Source of the DNA: Bog-257 sp963846715
Lineage (GTDB): Bacteria; Acidobacteriota; Terriglobia; Terriglobales; Acidobacteriaceae
Assembly (NCBI GenBank): GCA_963846715.1
Contig: CAWJXA010000006.1
Location: 186,001 to 250,000 of the forward strand
Length of the DNA stretch: 64,000 nucleotides
Direction of reading: 5' to 3'
The notes beneath the pieces were generated by a model that saw only the letters and a program-made list of their open reading frames with translations, was not told where the DNA came from and ran no database searches. Positions 44,737 through 53,378 of this stretch are shown here, piece after piece (position 1 is the first letter of the stretch; the number at the start of each line of letters is the position of its first letter). A program made the position numbers and the translations under genes.

Positions 44737-45625
44737 CCCTACCGCGCATTGGTGTTTTCGATTCGGGTGTCGGCGGCCTTACCGTACTAAGGGCCATGGC
44801 CGAACAGTTGCCCGCGCATTACGTCTACTTTGGAGACACGGCTCGCCTGCCTTATGGAACCAAGTCGGAGGAGACCGTCGCGCGTTATGCCATCGGGGCC
44901 ACACGTTTTCTGGAAACGCAGAATATCGATCTGCTGGTAATCGCCTGCAACACCGCAACCGCTCTGGCGTTTCCGCGCATTCAGCAAGCCGCCTACGTGC
45001 CGGTGGTCGGAGTGGTTGAGCCGGGTGCGACCATGGCGGCCGAGATGAGCAAGAGCCGCTCCGCTATCGTGATTGCCACCGAAGCTACCGTGAGCAGCCA
45101 TGCCTACCGTGACGCCCTGCAGCGATACGGTCTGGCAGCCTACGAAAAGGCCTGCCCACTTTTCGTGCCATTGGTTGAGGAAGGGTGGATCGAACATCCC
45201 GTAACCGAGCAGGTTGCGAAAATCTATCTCGGCGAGGCACTGCAGCAAGCTCCGGAGCAGGCCGATGTTCTGGTGCTGGCTTGCACGCACTATCCGCTCA
45301 TCGCGCCGTTGCTGCGTCGCATAGCCCCGAGCACATGCAGATTGTGGACTCTGCCGAATCAACCGCGAGCACTGTCAAAAAGATCATCGAGGGGGTCGTG
45401 ATTTGTCATCCTGAGCGGAGTGAGGGAGCGTCAGCGACCGAACGAAGTCGAAGAGCCTGCCCCGAGCCTGCCGAGGGGACCCCTATAACTGGAAGTATCT
45501 CCCCCACCGAACATCGCACCTTCCGCTTCTATGTCACCGACTCCACCGACAAATTTAAACGCCTGGCAACGCGCTTCCTCGGCCGCCAGGTGGACAACGT
45601 CGAGCACGTGGATCTCGGGGGATAG
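44733..45625 (+). CDS. murI: glutamate racemase, frameshifted and carrying an in-frame palindromic repeat
   Basis: GTG start. IGVFDSGVGGLTVLRAM, catalytic Cys72 in VIACNTATA and Cys184 in LACTHYPLI are intact. Near 45325-45330 one base is missing; in the next frame PEHMQIVDSAESTASTVKK follows as expected. Then about 26-30 residues derived from a dispersed repeat (CHPERSEGASATERSRRACP, then EPAEG) are inserted before the normal C-terminal HRTFRFYVTDSTDKFKRLA and FLGRQVDNVEHVDLGG. The enzyme supplies D-glutamate for peptidoglycan, consistent with the amidase next to it. Confidence 0.88.
45403..45500. repeat. CHPERSEG-type palindromic repeat inside murI
   Basis: TTGTCATCCTGAGCGGAGTG opens the unit, followed by CGAACGAAGTCGAAGAGCCT and GCCGAGGGGACCCC. 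The DNA belongs to a widely dispersed bacterial repeat that often reads in frame as CHPERSEG. Here it is inserted without a stop codon in the linker between the C-terminal lobe helices of glutamate racemase. Confidence 0.75.
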
Positions 45626-45698
45626 GTTGCAAACCACCGTCACCCGCTTACTGAGGGCTGATAGCTGACGGCTGACAGCTAACGTACAATCACCCTCA

Positions 45699-46436
45699 AT
45701 GATCTATCGCTCCGACAATCGTTCTCCTGAGCAGATGCGGCCGGTCAACATCGTCCCCGACTTCATCTCTACCGCCGAAGGCTCGTGCCTGATCGAGCTT
45801 GGCAACACCCGTGTCATCTGCACCGCCACCATCGAAGACACCGTCCCGCCGTTTCTGCGCAACCGTGGCAAAGGCTGGGTCACCAGCGAATACGGCATGT
45901 TGCCGCGCTCCACGCTGACACGCACCCCGCGCGAAGCCGCCAGGGGCGGCCAGAAGGGACGCACCCACGAGATTCAGCGACTGATCGGCCGTTCGCTGCG
46001 CGCCGTGACCGACATGGAGAAGCTAGGCGAACGCACCATCTTCCTCGACTGCGACGTGATTCAGGCCGATGGAGGAACGCGTACGGCGTCCATTACCGGC
46101 GCATTTATCGCCATGGGTCTGGCGATGCGCCGCATGATTGAGTCGGGCGCGCTGACCGTCGCGCCCATCCGCGACTATATCGCCGCCACCAGCGTGGGCA
46201 TCGTCGACGGAGAGATCATGCTCGATCTCTGCTACGAAGAAGACGCTCGCGCCGACGTGGACATGAATCTGGTAATCACCGGCAGCAAGAAAATTGTCGA
46301 AGTGCAGGCCACCGCCGAGCACCGTCCTTTCGACGATGCCCAACTGGCCAAGATGATGGCGCTGGCGAGGAGTGGCATCGAGTCGCTGATCGTGCGCCAG
46401 CAGGCGGTGCTGACGGGGCTGCCGCTGAGGCAGTGA
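45699..46436 (+). CDS. rph: ribonuclease PH
   Basis: 245 aa, typical length. Hallmarks: RPVNIVPDFISTAEGSCLIE, GWVTSEYGMLPRSTLTRTPR, LIGRSLRAVTDMEKLGERTI, LDCDVIQADGGTRTASITGA and LDLCYEEDARADVDMN with the catalytic Asp residues. It phosphorolytically trims tRNA 3' ends. It follows murI by 73 bases containing a GCTGATAGCTGACGGCTGAC simple repeat. A decayed fragment of its internal sequence recurs downstream at 47096. Confidence 0.95.
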   Translation: MIYRSDNRSPEQMRPVNIVPDFISTAEGSCLIELGNTRVICTATIEDTVPPFLRNRGKGWVTSEYGMLPRSTLTRTPREAARGGQKGRTHEIQRLIGRSLRAVTDMEKLGERTIFLDCDVIQADGGTRTASITGAFIAMGLAMRRMIESGALTVAPIRDYIAATSVGIVDGEIMLDLCYEEDARADVDMNLVITGSKKIVEVQATAEHRPFDDAQLAKMMALARSGIESLIVRQQAVLTGLPLRQ

Positions 46437-46494
46437 TTACAGGGCTGGACTTTCGCGCAATGTATATACATAATTGTTATGGCAAGGGGCCGAC

Positions 46495-46785
46495 TTGCGG
46501 TTCAGCTGGGACGAACGAAAGAATCGAAGCAACCGGCGAAAGCACCGCGTCAGTTTTGAAACCGCAGCCTTGGTTTTCGACGATCCTTGCCATATCTCTC
46601 ACCTTGACCGCGAAGTCGAGGGAGAACTGCGATGGCAGACCATCGGCATGGTGAACGGTATTCACGTGCTGCGGGTCGTGCACACAAGTCCGAAGTCCGG
46701 CGATGAAGAAGAAGAGAACATCCGCATCATCTCAGCGCGAAAGGCAACCCCGCAGGAGCGGCGCGTCTATGCGCACGGCGAGTAG
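46495..46785 (+). CDS. brnT: BrnT-type ribonuclease toxin, second copy
   Basis: 96 aa from TTG 46495, which has AAGGGG six bases upstream; a TTG at 46474 would add seven residues. RFSWDERKNRSNRRKHRVSF, AALVFDDPCHISHLDRE and NIRIISARKATPQERRVYA are classic BrnT. It is not closely similar to the 3.4 kb copy, so the two modules are independent. The region ahead has the perfect palindrome ATGTATATACAT (46460-46471), a candidate operator. Confidence 0.88.
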   Translation: MRFSWDERKNRSNRRKHRVSFETAALVFDDPCHISHLDREVEGELRWQTIGMVNGIHVLRVVHTSPKSGDEEEENIRIISARKATPQERRVYAHGE

Positions 46786-47083
46786 GCCGGTGGGCAAGAG
46801 TGCTGGAAACGGGCAACGGCTTACCACGAAACAGAAGCGGGACTTAGCCGCCTTGGCTGCCCTGCCAGATGATCGAATCGACACATCGGACATTCCGGAA
46901 TTACCTCTTCGTGCCTGGAGGGACGCGGTACGGGGAAGGTTCTATCGTCCCGTGAAGCAAGCTGTCTCATTGCGTCTCGATGCCGACGTCGTAGCTTGGC
47001 TGAAAAAGCCCGGCAAGGGATACCAGACTCGAGCGAATCGCCTGCTTCGTCAGCAAATGCTGGCGGCCATGCGAAAACCCTGA
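46769..47083 (+). CDS. brnA: BrnA-type antitoxin, second copy
   Basis: About 104 aa from ATG 46769 (AGGAG upstream), overlapping the brnT end; an in-frame ATG at 46703 is also possible. The C-terminal part (RPVKQAVSLRLDADVVAWLK, then PGKGYQTRANRLLRQQML) is the BrnA RHH domain. The N-terminal half is basic and poorly conserved. Completes the second BrnTA module of the window. Confidence 0.85.
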   Translation: MRTASRPVGKSAGNGQRLTTKQKRDLAALAALPDDRIDTSDIPELPLRAWRDAVRGRFYRPVKQAVSLRLDADVVAWLKKPGKGYQTRANRLLRQQMLAAMRKP

Positions 47084-47095
47084 GTTGACCTGTGA

Positions 47096-47155
47096 TCATG
47101 CTCGATCTCTGTTAGGAAGAAGACGCGCGCGCCGAACTAGTGATCACCGCAGCAA
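47096..47155 (+). pseudogene. decayed fragment of rph
   Basis: GATCATGCTCGATCTCTGTT, then AGGAAGAAGACGCG and CGCGCCGA, closely match the rph segment at about 46214-46255 that encodes IMLDLCYEEDARAD, but with an in-frame TAG and no flanking homology. The BrnTA module lies exactly between rph and this remnant. Confidence 0.7.
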
Positions 47156-47427
47156 TCGTTAGGTTTCCCATAAGAGGAATTGCGCGCTTACAGGCCCTGC
47201 AACGCGAAAAATCCATTTGGAGGTACTCCAAGGCAGCCCGCAATCTCTGAGCCTCGCCTAAGGGCCCTCCAGCCCTCGCAATGGGCATTCCGGAAACTGA
47301 TAGATGTAGCCTAATCGTGGTCTGGCAAATAACCATCTAAGTATTGACTATAATCTCGAATATTTGGCACTTAAGTGCATAAACCAGGAATCGAAGGTTC
47401 GATCCAGGCTGAAAGGTAGAAACTCTC
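47156..47427. other. non-coding stretch before the DinB gene
   Basis: No credible ORF or RNA gene. AT-rich around 47335-47365, where the DinB-gene promoter may lie (TTGACT at 47345 followed by TATAAT-like sequence is too close in spacing to call). Confidence 0.35.
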
Positions 47428-47928
47428 ATGGAAACCATCGCCGAATACAAAGCTCGCATCCTGTCTTACATCGAAGGCAAGGACCCGCTCGAGGTCCAGC
47501 ACAAGACGCCGGAGCTTCTGGCGGACATGGTCGTTTCAGTTCCAGACAAGAAACTCTACGAGCGCCCCTCGCCAGACAAATGGTCGGTGGGAGAGTTGCT
47601 GGCCCACTTTGCCGATGCTGAGATCGTCAGCACATGGCGCTACCGCCAGATGATCGAGCACGACGGCGGCCCGCTGCCGGGCTACGATCAGGAGTTGTGG
47701 CACAAGCTGGGTGATTACCCATCGCGCAGGCCCGAGGAGTCGTTGATGTTGTTTCGCCTGCTGCGCGAGGCCAACCTGCGAATGTTCGCCCAACTCACGC
47801 CTGCAGAGTGGCAGCGCAACGGCGTTCATGCGGAGCGCGGTCCGATGACCGTCCGCGACCTGGCGGTGCAAATCGCCGGCCACGACCTGAACCATCTGGA
47901 ACAGATACGGAAGATCCTGGGAGAGTGA
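47428..47928 (+). CDS. DinB-family (four-helix bundle) protein
   Basis: 166 aa. KWSVGELLAHFADAEIVSTW supplies the first metal His and MTVRDLAVQIAGHDLNHLEQ the other two, the three-His pattern of the DinB/YfiT superfamily. Members include metal-dependent thiol transferases and many uncharacterised proteins. It stands alone. Confidence 0.85.
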   Translation: METIAEYKARILSYIEGKDPLEVQHKTPELLADMVVSVPDKKLYERPSPDKWSVGELLAHFADAEIVSTWRYRQMIEHDGGPLPGYDQELWHKLGDYPSRRPEESLMLFRLLREANLRMFAQLTPAEWQRNGVHAERGPMTVRDLAVQIAGHDLNHLEQIRKILGE

Positions 47929-48270
47929 CCGCGCCGATAGTGGTGGAGATCGCATTGGGGTGGGGCTGTTTGACAGTTATCGATCCACCCGCGGTGCCGT
48001 GTGCAAGAGAAAGCCGCCCGGATGGCCGAGCGGCGTAACCTAAGGATCTTCCTTTCGTTCCCCCGGCTATCACCACCCGAAGCGGCAGGAATCACTGACA
48101 AATCATAGCCCGAAGCTGTGAAATCACGGTGGATGCCGCGGACAGGGGTTTCTCGATTACTTCCGCCACTCCCGTGACCAGAACTAACAGCTCCGGCCTC
48201 CCGTGTCCCAGGCATTCGAGTGCGCTCGTTTCCCGGTCCAATTCCATTGGAGCCACGAGGAGGAAAGCCC
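47929..48270. other. intergenic region without a recognisable gene
   Basis: 342 bases. I see a GC-rich imperfect hairpin (GCCGC...GCGGC, about 48014-48037) and a repeated CCCGAAGC, but no riboswitch consensus or ORF. AGGAGG just before 48271 is the ribosome-binding site of the next gene. Confidence 0.4.
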
Positions 48271-49575
48271 ATGTACGCCAAACAGCAAATCTGCAAATCG
48301 CTAGCCCCCCGAATTTCTAGTGTGGCGACGGCTGCCATGGCGATAGCAACTGTCTTTATGCTGGCCGTTTTGCTTCAATCGGCGCAGGCGCAGACTTTCA
48401 CGGTGATTCACTCATTCAACGGGGTTGACGGGGCGTTCCCCCAATCCGGCCTGACAATTGCCGGGCCGGGAGTTTTCTATGGAACAACAGGGGAAGGCGG
48501 CGGCATCTATGGCAACGTTTTCCGACTGGCCGGTTCCCCCAGCTTGGGGTGGACGCTCAGTCAGCTTTACTACTTCACTGGAGAGACTGACGGCAACGAG
48601 CTTCGGTCAGGCGTAATCATCGGTCCCGACCACGCCCTGTATGGCAGTACCATCCGTGGCGGAACTGGGGCCGGCTGTGCCAAGGACCCCACGTATGGCT
48701 GCGGGACCGTGTTTCGCCTGGCGCAGCCTGCGACTGCCATGGCCCCCTGGACTGAAAACATCCTCTATCGTTTCGCGGGCGGAAGCGATGGAGTCTATCC
48801 GCAGTCGGATGTCAGCTTCGACCAATGGGGAAACCTCTACGGCACAACCTGGGTGGGTGGCTCGGGGGTCAGCCAGGACTGCCCCGACGGATGCGGGGTG
48901 GTTTACCAGTTGAGGCCTTCGGGCGGCGGTTGGACAGAAAGCGTGGTTTGGACCTTTCGAGATATCGACGGAGAATTTTTCTTTAGCGGTGTTGTCGCTG
49001 ACCCTTCCGGTAACCTTTACGGCGTGGCCGCGCTAGGCGGTCAATACGGTCGTGGCGCCATTTACCAGTTGTCGCCCACCGCGTCCGGTTGGACGCACAA
49101 GACCCTTTACAGCTTCACCGGCCACGCTGACGGAGGGATTCCCACCGGGGGGTTGATTTTCGACGCCTCTGGAAACCTGTACGGCACGACCTCGACGGGT
49201 GGCAGTGGCGGAGGCGGTACCGTCTTCGAACTCACACCGACCCACGACGGCTGGAACTTCAACACTCTTTACACGCTCCCCGGAGATTGGCTAACCCGAG
49301 GCGGCCCCAGCGGCAAGCTGGTCATGGATGCCGCCGGTAACGTCTATGGCACCCAGAATGGGGAGGGTGCTCATGGTAGGGGTTCGGTTTTCAAGCTGAC
49401 GCACTCGACCACCGGCTGGAGCTACGCATCGCTCTACGACTTCACTGCCCAGGCAGACGGCGGGTGGCCAACTGGCAGCTTGGTCCTCGATGCGGAAGGC
49501 AACATATACGGCATGACGACATACGGTGGAACCAGCGGTTGCTACTGCGGAGTTATCTTCAAGATCGCGCCGTAA
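48271..49575 (+). CDS. secreted GloVer-repeat protein
   Basis: 434 aa from ATG 48271 with GAGGAGGAAAG upstream; signal peptide ends at LQSAQAQTF. It is made of about eight repeats of the TIGR03803 (GloVer) type, each with a core such as GGLIFDASGNLYGTTSTGG followed by GGGTVFELTP and LYSFTG. These repeats build a beta-propeller and are frequent in surface proteins of Acidobacteriota and Verrucomicrobiota. No C-terminal sorting signal is present. Function unknown. Confidence 0.88.
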   Translation: MYAKQQICKSLAPRISSVATAAMAIATVFMLAVLLQSAQAQTFTVIHSFNGVDGAFPQSGLTIAGPGVFYGTTGEGGGIYGNVFRLAGSPSLGWTLSQLYYFTGETDGNELRSGVIIGPDHALYGSTIRGGTGAGCAKDPTYGCGTVFRLAQPATAMAPWTENILYRFAGGSDGVYPQSDVSFDQWGNLYGTTWVGGSGVSQDCPDGCGVVYQLRPSGGGWTESVVWTFRDIDGEFFFSGVVADPSGNLYGVAALGGQYGRGAIYQLSPTASGWTHKTLYSFTGHADGGIPTGGLIFDASGNLYGTTSTGGSGGGGTVFELTPTHDGWNFNTLYTLPGDWLTRGGPSGKLVMDAAGNVYGTQNGEGAHGRGSVFKLTHSTTGWSYASLYDFTAQADGGWPTGSLVLDAEGNIYGMTTYGGTSGCYCGVIFKIAP

Positions 49576-49705
49576 CTGAAACTCTGAGGCGCACAGCGTC
49601 TTGCTTTAATGGCCGACAAATCGCGATTGCACCAGGAATCCCCTGACTGTAAGTGACGGCATCCGGGAACGACCCTCACTCCGCTCACAAGTTTTGTCCT
49701 CCAAC

Positions 49706-49741
49706 ACTGACAAATATGACAGTACCTTGAAGCGTGTCAGT
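49706..49741. promoter_or_regulatory. candidate operator upstream of the SnoaL-DUF1772 pair
   Basis: ACTGACA-AATA-TGACAGT (49706-49723) is a near-palindrome and a further TGTCAGT (49735-49741) follows, 34 bases before the ATG at 49775. This looks like a repressor site of TetR or MarR type, but no regulator gene is adjacent. Confidence 0.4.
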
Positions 49742-49774
49742 ATGCATCAAACACTTTGAGTCATGGAGGACTCT

Positions 49775-50191
49775 ATGAGCAACAAGCATCTCCCTCGGCT
49801 CTTCGCGCAAGCGCTAAACGAAAAACGGCTTGAACTCTTCGATGAGTTCATCCACCCGGAGTACAACAACCACAACGCATACGTACAGCCGGGCCCGGCG
49901 GGTGTCAAAGCATTCTTTCGGCACTACCTCGACGCGTTTCCCGACACGAAAGTTGTGATGGAGGACGTGATCGAAGAGGGCAATCGCATCAGCGCCCGCT
50001 TTACCTACAACGGAACCTTTAGCAAGCCGTTCATGGGTTATCGGCCCAATGGTACAGCGGTCCAAATGCGAAGCATCGACATCTGGCGCGTCGAGGACGG
50101 GAAGTTCATAGAACACTGGGACGAACTGAATCTGCTGGAAGTATTCCAGCGGATCGGCGCGGCGACGGTGAGCAAGCCGGAGGGACAATGA
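49775..50191 (+). CDS. SnoaL-like / ester cyclase family protein
   Basis: 138 aa from ATG 49775 (GGAGG six bases upstream; ATG 49763 is the alternative). FDEFIHPEYNNHNAYVQPGP, FFRHYLDAFPDTKVVMEDV and RSIDIWRVEDGKFIEHWDEL are the SnoaL-like polyketide-cyclase fold (NTF2-like barrel). The substrate is unknown. Stop and next start overlap by ATGA. Confidence 0.85.
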   Translation: MSNKHLPRLFAQALNEKRLELFDEFIHPEYNNHNAYVQPGPAGVKAFFRHYLDAFPDTKVVMEDVIEEGNRISARFTYNGTFSKPFMGYRPNGTAVQMRSIDIWRVEDGKFIEHWDELNLLEVFQRIGAATVSKPEGQ

Positions 50192-50655
50192 ACCATCTGG
50201 TATTGCCGGTGTCTCTGATTGGCATCCTAAGCACGGCAGTGGTTTGTGGCACGGACATGTTCTTTTTGACTGTCGGCCGCCCTGCTCTCAGGTTGGCTTC
50301 GCCATCTGCCGGAGCCGAAGTCATGGGATTTATCCATATCTTCGGTGACGCGCGGATGCCGATCTGGGGCGTGTTGGCGATCTTGTCGAACTTCTTGCTG
50401 GCCTTGTTCAGCAGGAGTGGACATCGCGGGTTCTATTTCGCCTCGCTCTCTATGCTGATCGTGTTCGTCGTTATCTACAATCGTTTGTCAAAGCCAATCA
50501 ATCGGCTTCAAACCAAAGCGGCAAAAACGGGAGTGAGGCTCGACAAGGCTCGAGAGCTGCAGGCGTCGTGGGATCGATCAGTAATGATCCGTACTCCGCT
50601 GCTCGTTGCGTCCCTGCTCGCCCAGTGCCTGGCATTGCTAGCCACTTCGGCGTAA
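50188..50655 (+). CDS. DUF1772 (anthrone oxygenase-like) membrane protein
   Basis: 155 aa with four hydrophobic segments (LVLPVSLIGILSTAVVCGTD; GVLAILSNFLLALFS; FASLSMLIVFVVIY; TPLLVASLLAQCLALLA). The NRLSKPINR turn and WDRSVMIRTPL near the end are typical of DUF1772. Overlapping the SnoaL gene, it probably works with it; a polyketide-tailoring-like reaction is a guess. Confidence 0.8.
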   Translation: MNHLVLPVSLIGILSTAVVCGTDMFFLTVGRPALRLASPSAGAEVMGFIHIFGDARMPIWGVLAILSNFLLALFSRSGHRGFYFASLSMLIVFVVIYNRLSKPINRLQTKAAKTGVRLDKARELQASWDRSVMIRTPLLVASLLAQCLALLATSA

Positions 50656-50887
50656 ATGCGCCTGTAGTCTCGCCTTTCAAGAGCAAGAAGAAGGCACACG
50701 CTGACAATTGCGCCTTTATGGCCCTCAGCCCGACGTGCGGACCTTTCCCGACGCTGTGACTATTCCCAGATAGCGGTCAACCGGGAACTTGGCTTTCCGT
50801 AGATAGCTGGCGAGAACAGCCCAAGTCGTACCTAATCAGCATCTGGCCGGGCAAGACCCAAACGACGCCCGCTTGCCCTTTTCGGCG
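50656..50887. other. non-coding stretch
   Basis: No gene seen. Contains short GCCCGCTTGCCC-type GC-rich sequence that leads into the tRNA-derived repeat. Confidence 0.35.
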
Positions 50888-50966
50888 GATGAGGCGAATT
50901 GAAAAGAAATGGTAGGCGCGAGGAGACTCGAGCCCCTGACCTCTACCGTGTCAATTTTGAGGTCAC
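50888..50966 (-). repeat. tRNA-Val(GAC) 3' fragment, copy 1 (putative attachment site)
   Basis: On the minus strand, 50954-50910 reads TTGACACGGTAGAGGTCAGG, then GGCTCGAGTCTCCTCGCGCC and TACCA: anticodon loop with GAC, 3' anticodon stem, variable region, T arm, acceptor 3' strand and encoded CCA of tRNA-Val. The 5' half (acceptor, D arm, 5' anticodon stem) is absent; in its place is GTGACCTCAAAA. With its flanks it matches a second copy 4,612 bases away in the same orientation. Confidence 0.75.
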
Positions 50967-51318
50967 ACACCTAAAACCCTTTCCTTATCCAGCTTTTCCG
51001 CATTCTAGATATCGCAAAAAGGGCCCAGAATTGCCGAGTTTTGATGGCGAGTTGATGGCAGGTTTTGCTTCACTGCTCCCGAGAACACTTTTGCAAAACC
51101 CTCGGCTGGGAGAGGAGCCGCCGCCCGCTGGGATGACTTCCGGCTTATCCACCACTCGCCGGTAACTAGTTCCGCGCTGTCGATTGCGAGTGAGATGGTT
51201 GATATCTCAACAGCTATCTTGGACACCAGGCCGCAGGCGACCGACAGCACTGCCGCGCGGGCACGAGGAAATGCAAGCAGCCGCTTGCTCGCGCACGAAT
51301 TACTTCAGGAAATAGGCA
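50967..51318. other. non-coding region beside the tRNA fragment with short direct repeats
   Basis: Contains GAGTTTTGATGGC and GAGTTGATGGCAGG in tandem near 51035-51065, which resemble arm-type repeats found by integrase attachment sites, though this is speculative. No ORF of substance is seen. Confidence 0.35.
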
Positions 51319-53283
51319 TCACTTCGCAGGCGAATACCAGATGGGCGAGGTATAAGCGCGGTCGGTGACAGTCATCGGAACCTCGGGGGCCATCTTGATG
51401 CCGAAACGCTTCTGGTCATAGGCCGTCCAGCGTGGCGATGGAATCTGGATCACACGCACGTAATAAAACGCGCGCTCGCTCGCGTCAAACGCCGGGTCCT
51501 TCCAGCATGCCGACAGTGTCGTCGCGCCGATGGTGTTGGTATAGCTTGCGTTCGCTACGTCCACGGTACTGCCGACTGGGGTCTTGCATCGTCCATCCGG
51601 GCCGATCTTGCGCCCGCCGGAGACCGCTACGTCGAAGATGCGCTCTTGCGCCTTGCCGTCTTTGCCGAGCCAGCCCTTAATAATCTGGATGCGGTCGATG
51701 TTGGGACCTTCCGGGTCGCGCACCGCGTGAACCATGAATACGGGCCGCTTGCCAGCCGGAGCCTTGAGGAGATTACCGCCCATGGGAACTCCGTGAGCGT
51801 AACCGTTGGCCGCAAAGTCCGGGCGATCATTGTCCGCCGGCACGAAGTCCCAGCCCGCGAACACACGCACGACCGGACGGTCGCCGGTTGTGGCATAGAC
51901 TTCCTTGCGCTTGAGCGCATCCCAGATGGCTTCGCGCGTATTCTCGCGCGCCCACACGCCACCCAGTCCCGCCGCTTGTTCCTGCCAGACCGAGACCAGC
52001 GGCCCTTTCTTGGGATCGTTGCCGACCATGGCGAGTGGGGTCTTCCAACGCTCGGGTGATGGCAATCCGTTGGCAAACTCACCGAAGAAGTTGTCTTCCC
52101 TCGTGGTGATGACGCCGACATGGGCATCACTGCCGCCGATCAGGCCGGTTTGGTAGGGATTGGCTCCGAGCTTGGCTTCCAGCTCCAGCCCCAGCTTGAG
52201 CGCCGAGCGGGCGTAGTTGCCGTGGAGCACGCTATTTTCCGCAGGCGCCATCTTGCTGAAGTTGATGTCCCAGCGCTCGAAATTGGCGAATTCGTCGTTC
52301 GGCGAAAGGAAGGGATGGGTTTCGCCGTCACCCTTGATCTGCGTCGCCTCCAGCAGTGGCTCATGACTGGCGCGCGCCTCGGCGTAGTCCCGGGTCATGG
52401 GTTTTCCGTCGAAGGTCTCCGCCGTGTACATGACGCCATTGCTCAAGTTGCCGTTGTGCGGAATGGCGAGCACCTGCCCGCCCGTCTTGGTCGCATAGGC
52501 ATCCATGTACTTCCAGAGGTCCGCGGGGTCCTGACTGTCGAAAGTGGAAAAGGGAACGACCTGACTCACTCGGTCTGCGTTGTCGCGGAAGATTACGGTG
52601 CGATGAAGGTTGTTGCCGCCGGGTGCGGAAGTCCATTCGAAGCCGTGCAGCGTGGTGAAAACGCCGGGCTGGTTCCACTTCTCGGCGGCAGCGGTGGCGT
52701 GCGCCCAGGCTCCAGCGGTGAGCTTGTCGCTGTTGAAGATAGGCTTGCCGGTTTGCATGGAGACGACGGCTTCGATGGCGGCTTTGACACCTTCCTGAGG
52801 CCCCTGCTTCGACATCTCGTACCATCGCTTGCCTTGCGGGTTGGCAAGCAGGTCGGGGCTGCCGGCACGAATTTGCTCGGATATGCCGAGATACTCGGCA
52901 TGGTCGGTGATGGCGAGCCAGTCCAGCGGCCGGTCGATTTTGACCTTCATGCCGTTGTCGACCGTGACCTCCTGGCCAGTGGCGAACTTGAAGAGATCAT
53001 CGGGGCCTAGCGTTATCCCGAACATCCCCGCGTCGAAAGAGTACCCGGTGTGGTTATGGGCAGCGCCCCAGTACACCCGGTCCGGAATGGCCGTGCTTGT
53101 CGGCTTGGACGCTTGCTGTGGTGAAGCCGCAGCAAGTACCACGAGTTCATTTTTTTGCGCATCGGCAGTTGCGGATGAGTGCCGGCGAAGAGCAGAACGG
53201 ACCGCATAAGTACCAACCACCGCGAGGCCGAGGATCACCAGCGCCACCGTCCGCTTCTTGAAGTTTGCGAGATTAATGTTCAT
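51319..53283 (-). CDS. DUF3604 exported protein
   Basis: 654 aa from ATG 53283 with an N-terminal anchor (RTVALVILGLAVVGTYAVRS). VYWGAAHNHTGYSFDAGMFG and WLAITDHAEYLGISEQI are a PHP-like metal site; GLIGGSDAHVGVITTRED and RKEVYATTGDRPVVRVF are further conserved DUF3604 blocks. The family is large, exported and uncharacterised, sometimes near sulfatases. It lies between the two tRNA-Val fragments. Confidence 0.88.
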   Translation of the reverse strand: MNINLANFKKRTVALVILGLAVVGTYAVRSALRRHSSATADAQKNELVVLAAASPQQASKPTSTAIPDRVYWGAAHNHTGYSFDAGMFGITLGPDDLFKFATGQEVTVDNGMKVKIDRPLDWLAITDHAEYLGISEQIRAGSPDLLANPQGKRWYEMSKQGPQEGVKAAIEAVVSMQTGKPIFNSDKLTAGAWAHATAAAEKWNQPGVFTTLHGFEWTSAPGGNNLHRTVIFRDNADRVSQVVPFSTFDSQDPADLWKYMDAYATKTGGQVLAIPHNGNLSNGVMYTAETFDGKPMTRDYAEARASHEPLLEATQIKGDGETHPFLSPNDEFANFERWDINFSKMAPAENSVLHGNYARSALKLGLELEAKLGANPYQTGLIGGSDAHVGVITTREDNFFGEFANGLPSPERWKTPLAMVGNDPKKGPLVSVWQEQAAGLGGVWARENTREAIWDALKRKEVYATTGDRPVVRVFAGWDFVPADNDRPDFAANGYAHGVPMGGNLLKAPAGKRPVFMVHAVRDPEGPNIDRIQIIKGWLGKDGKAQERIFDVAVSGGRKIGPDGRCKTPVGSTVDVANASYTNTIGATTLSACWKDPAFDASERAFYYVRVIQIPSPRWTAYDQKRFGIKMAPEVPMTVTDRAYTSPIWYSPAK

Positions 53284-53378
53284 GAATCCTCTTTCACACG
53301 AGGATGTCGTGCGGGGCGATCGCCACGCACAATCCTTGGGCGTTTCCGAAAGCGAGCATGGGGGAGCAGCGGATGCGA

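Noticed and set aside
47929..48270. Possible riboswitch (c-di-GMP-like) before the GloVer gene
   Set aside because: GC-rich imperfect hairpins are present but no conserved aptamer core could be identified.
50910..50954. Intact tRNA-Val gene
   Set aside because: Only the 3' half is present. The sequence before the anticodon loop cannot form the acceptor, D or anticodon 5' strands, at either copy.
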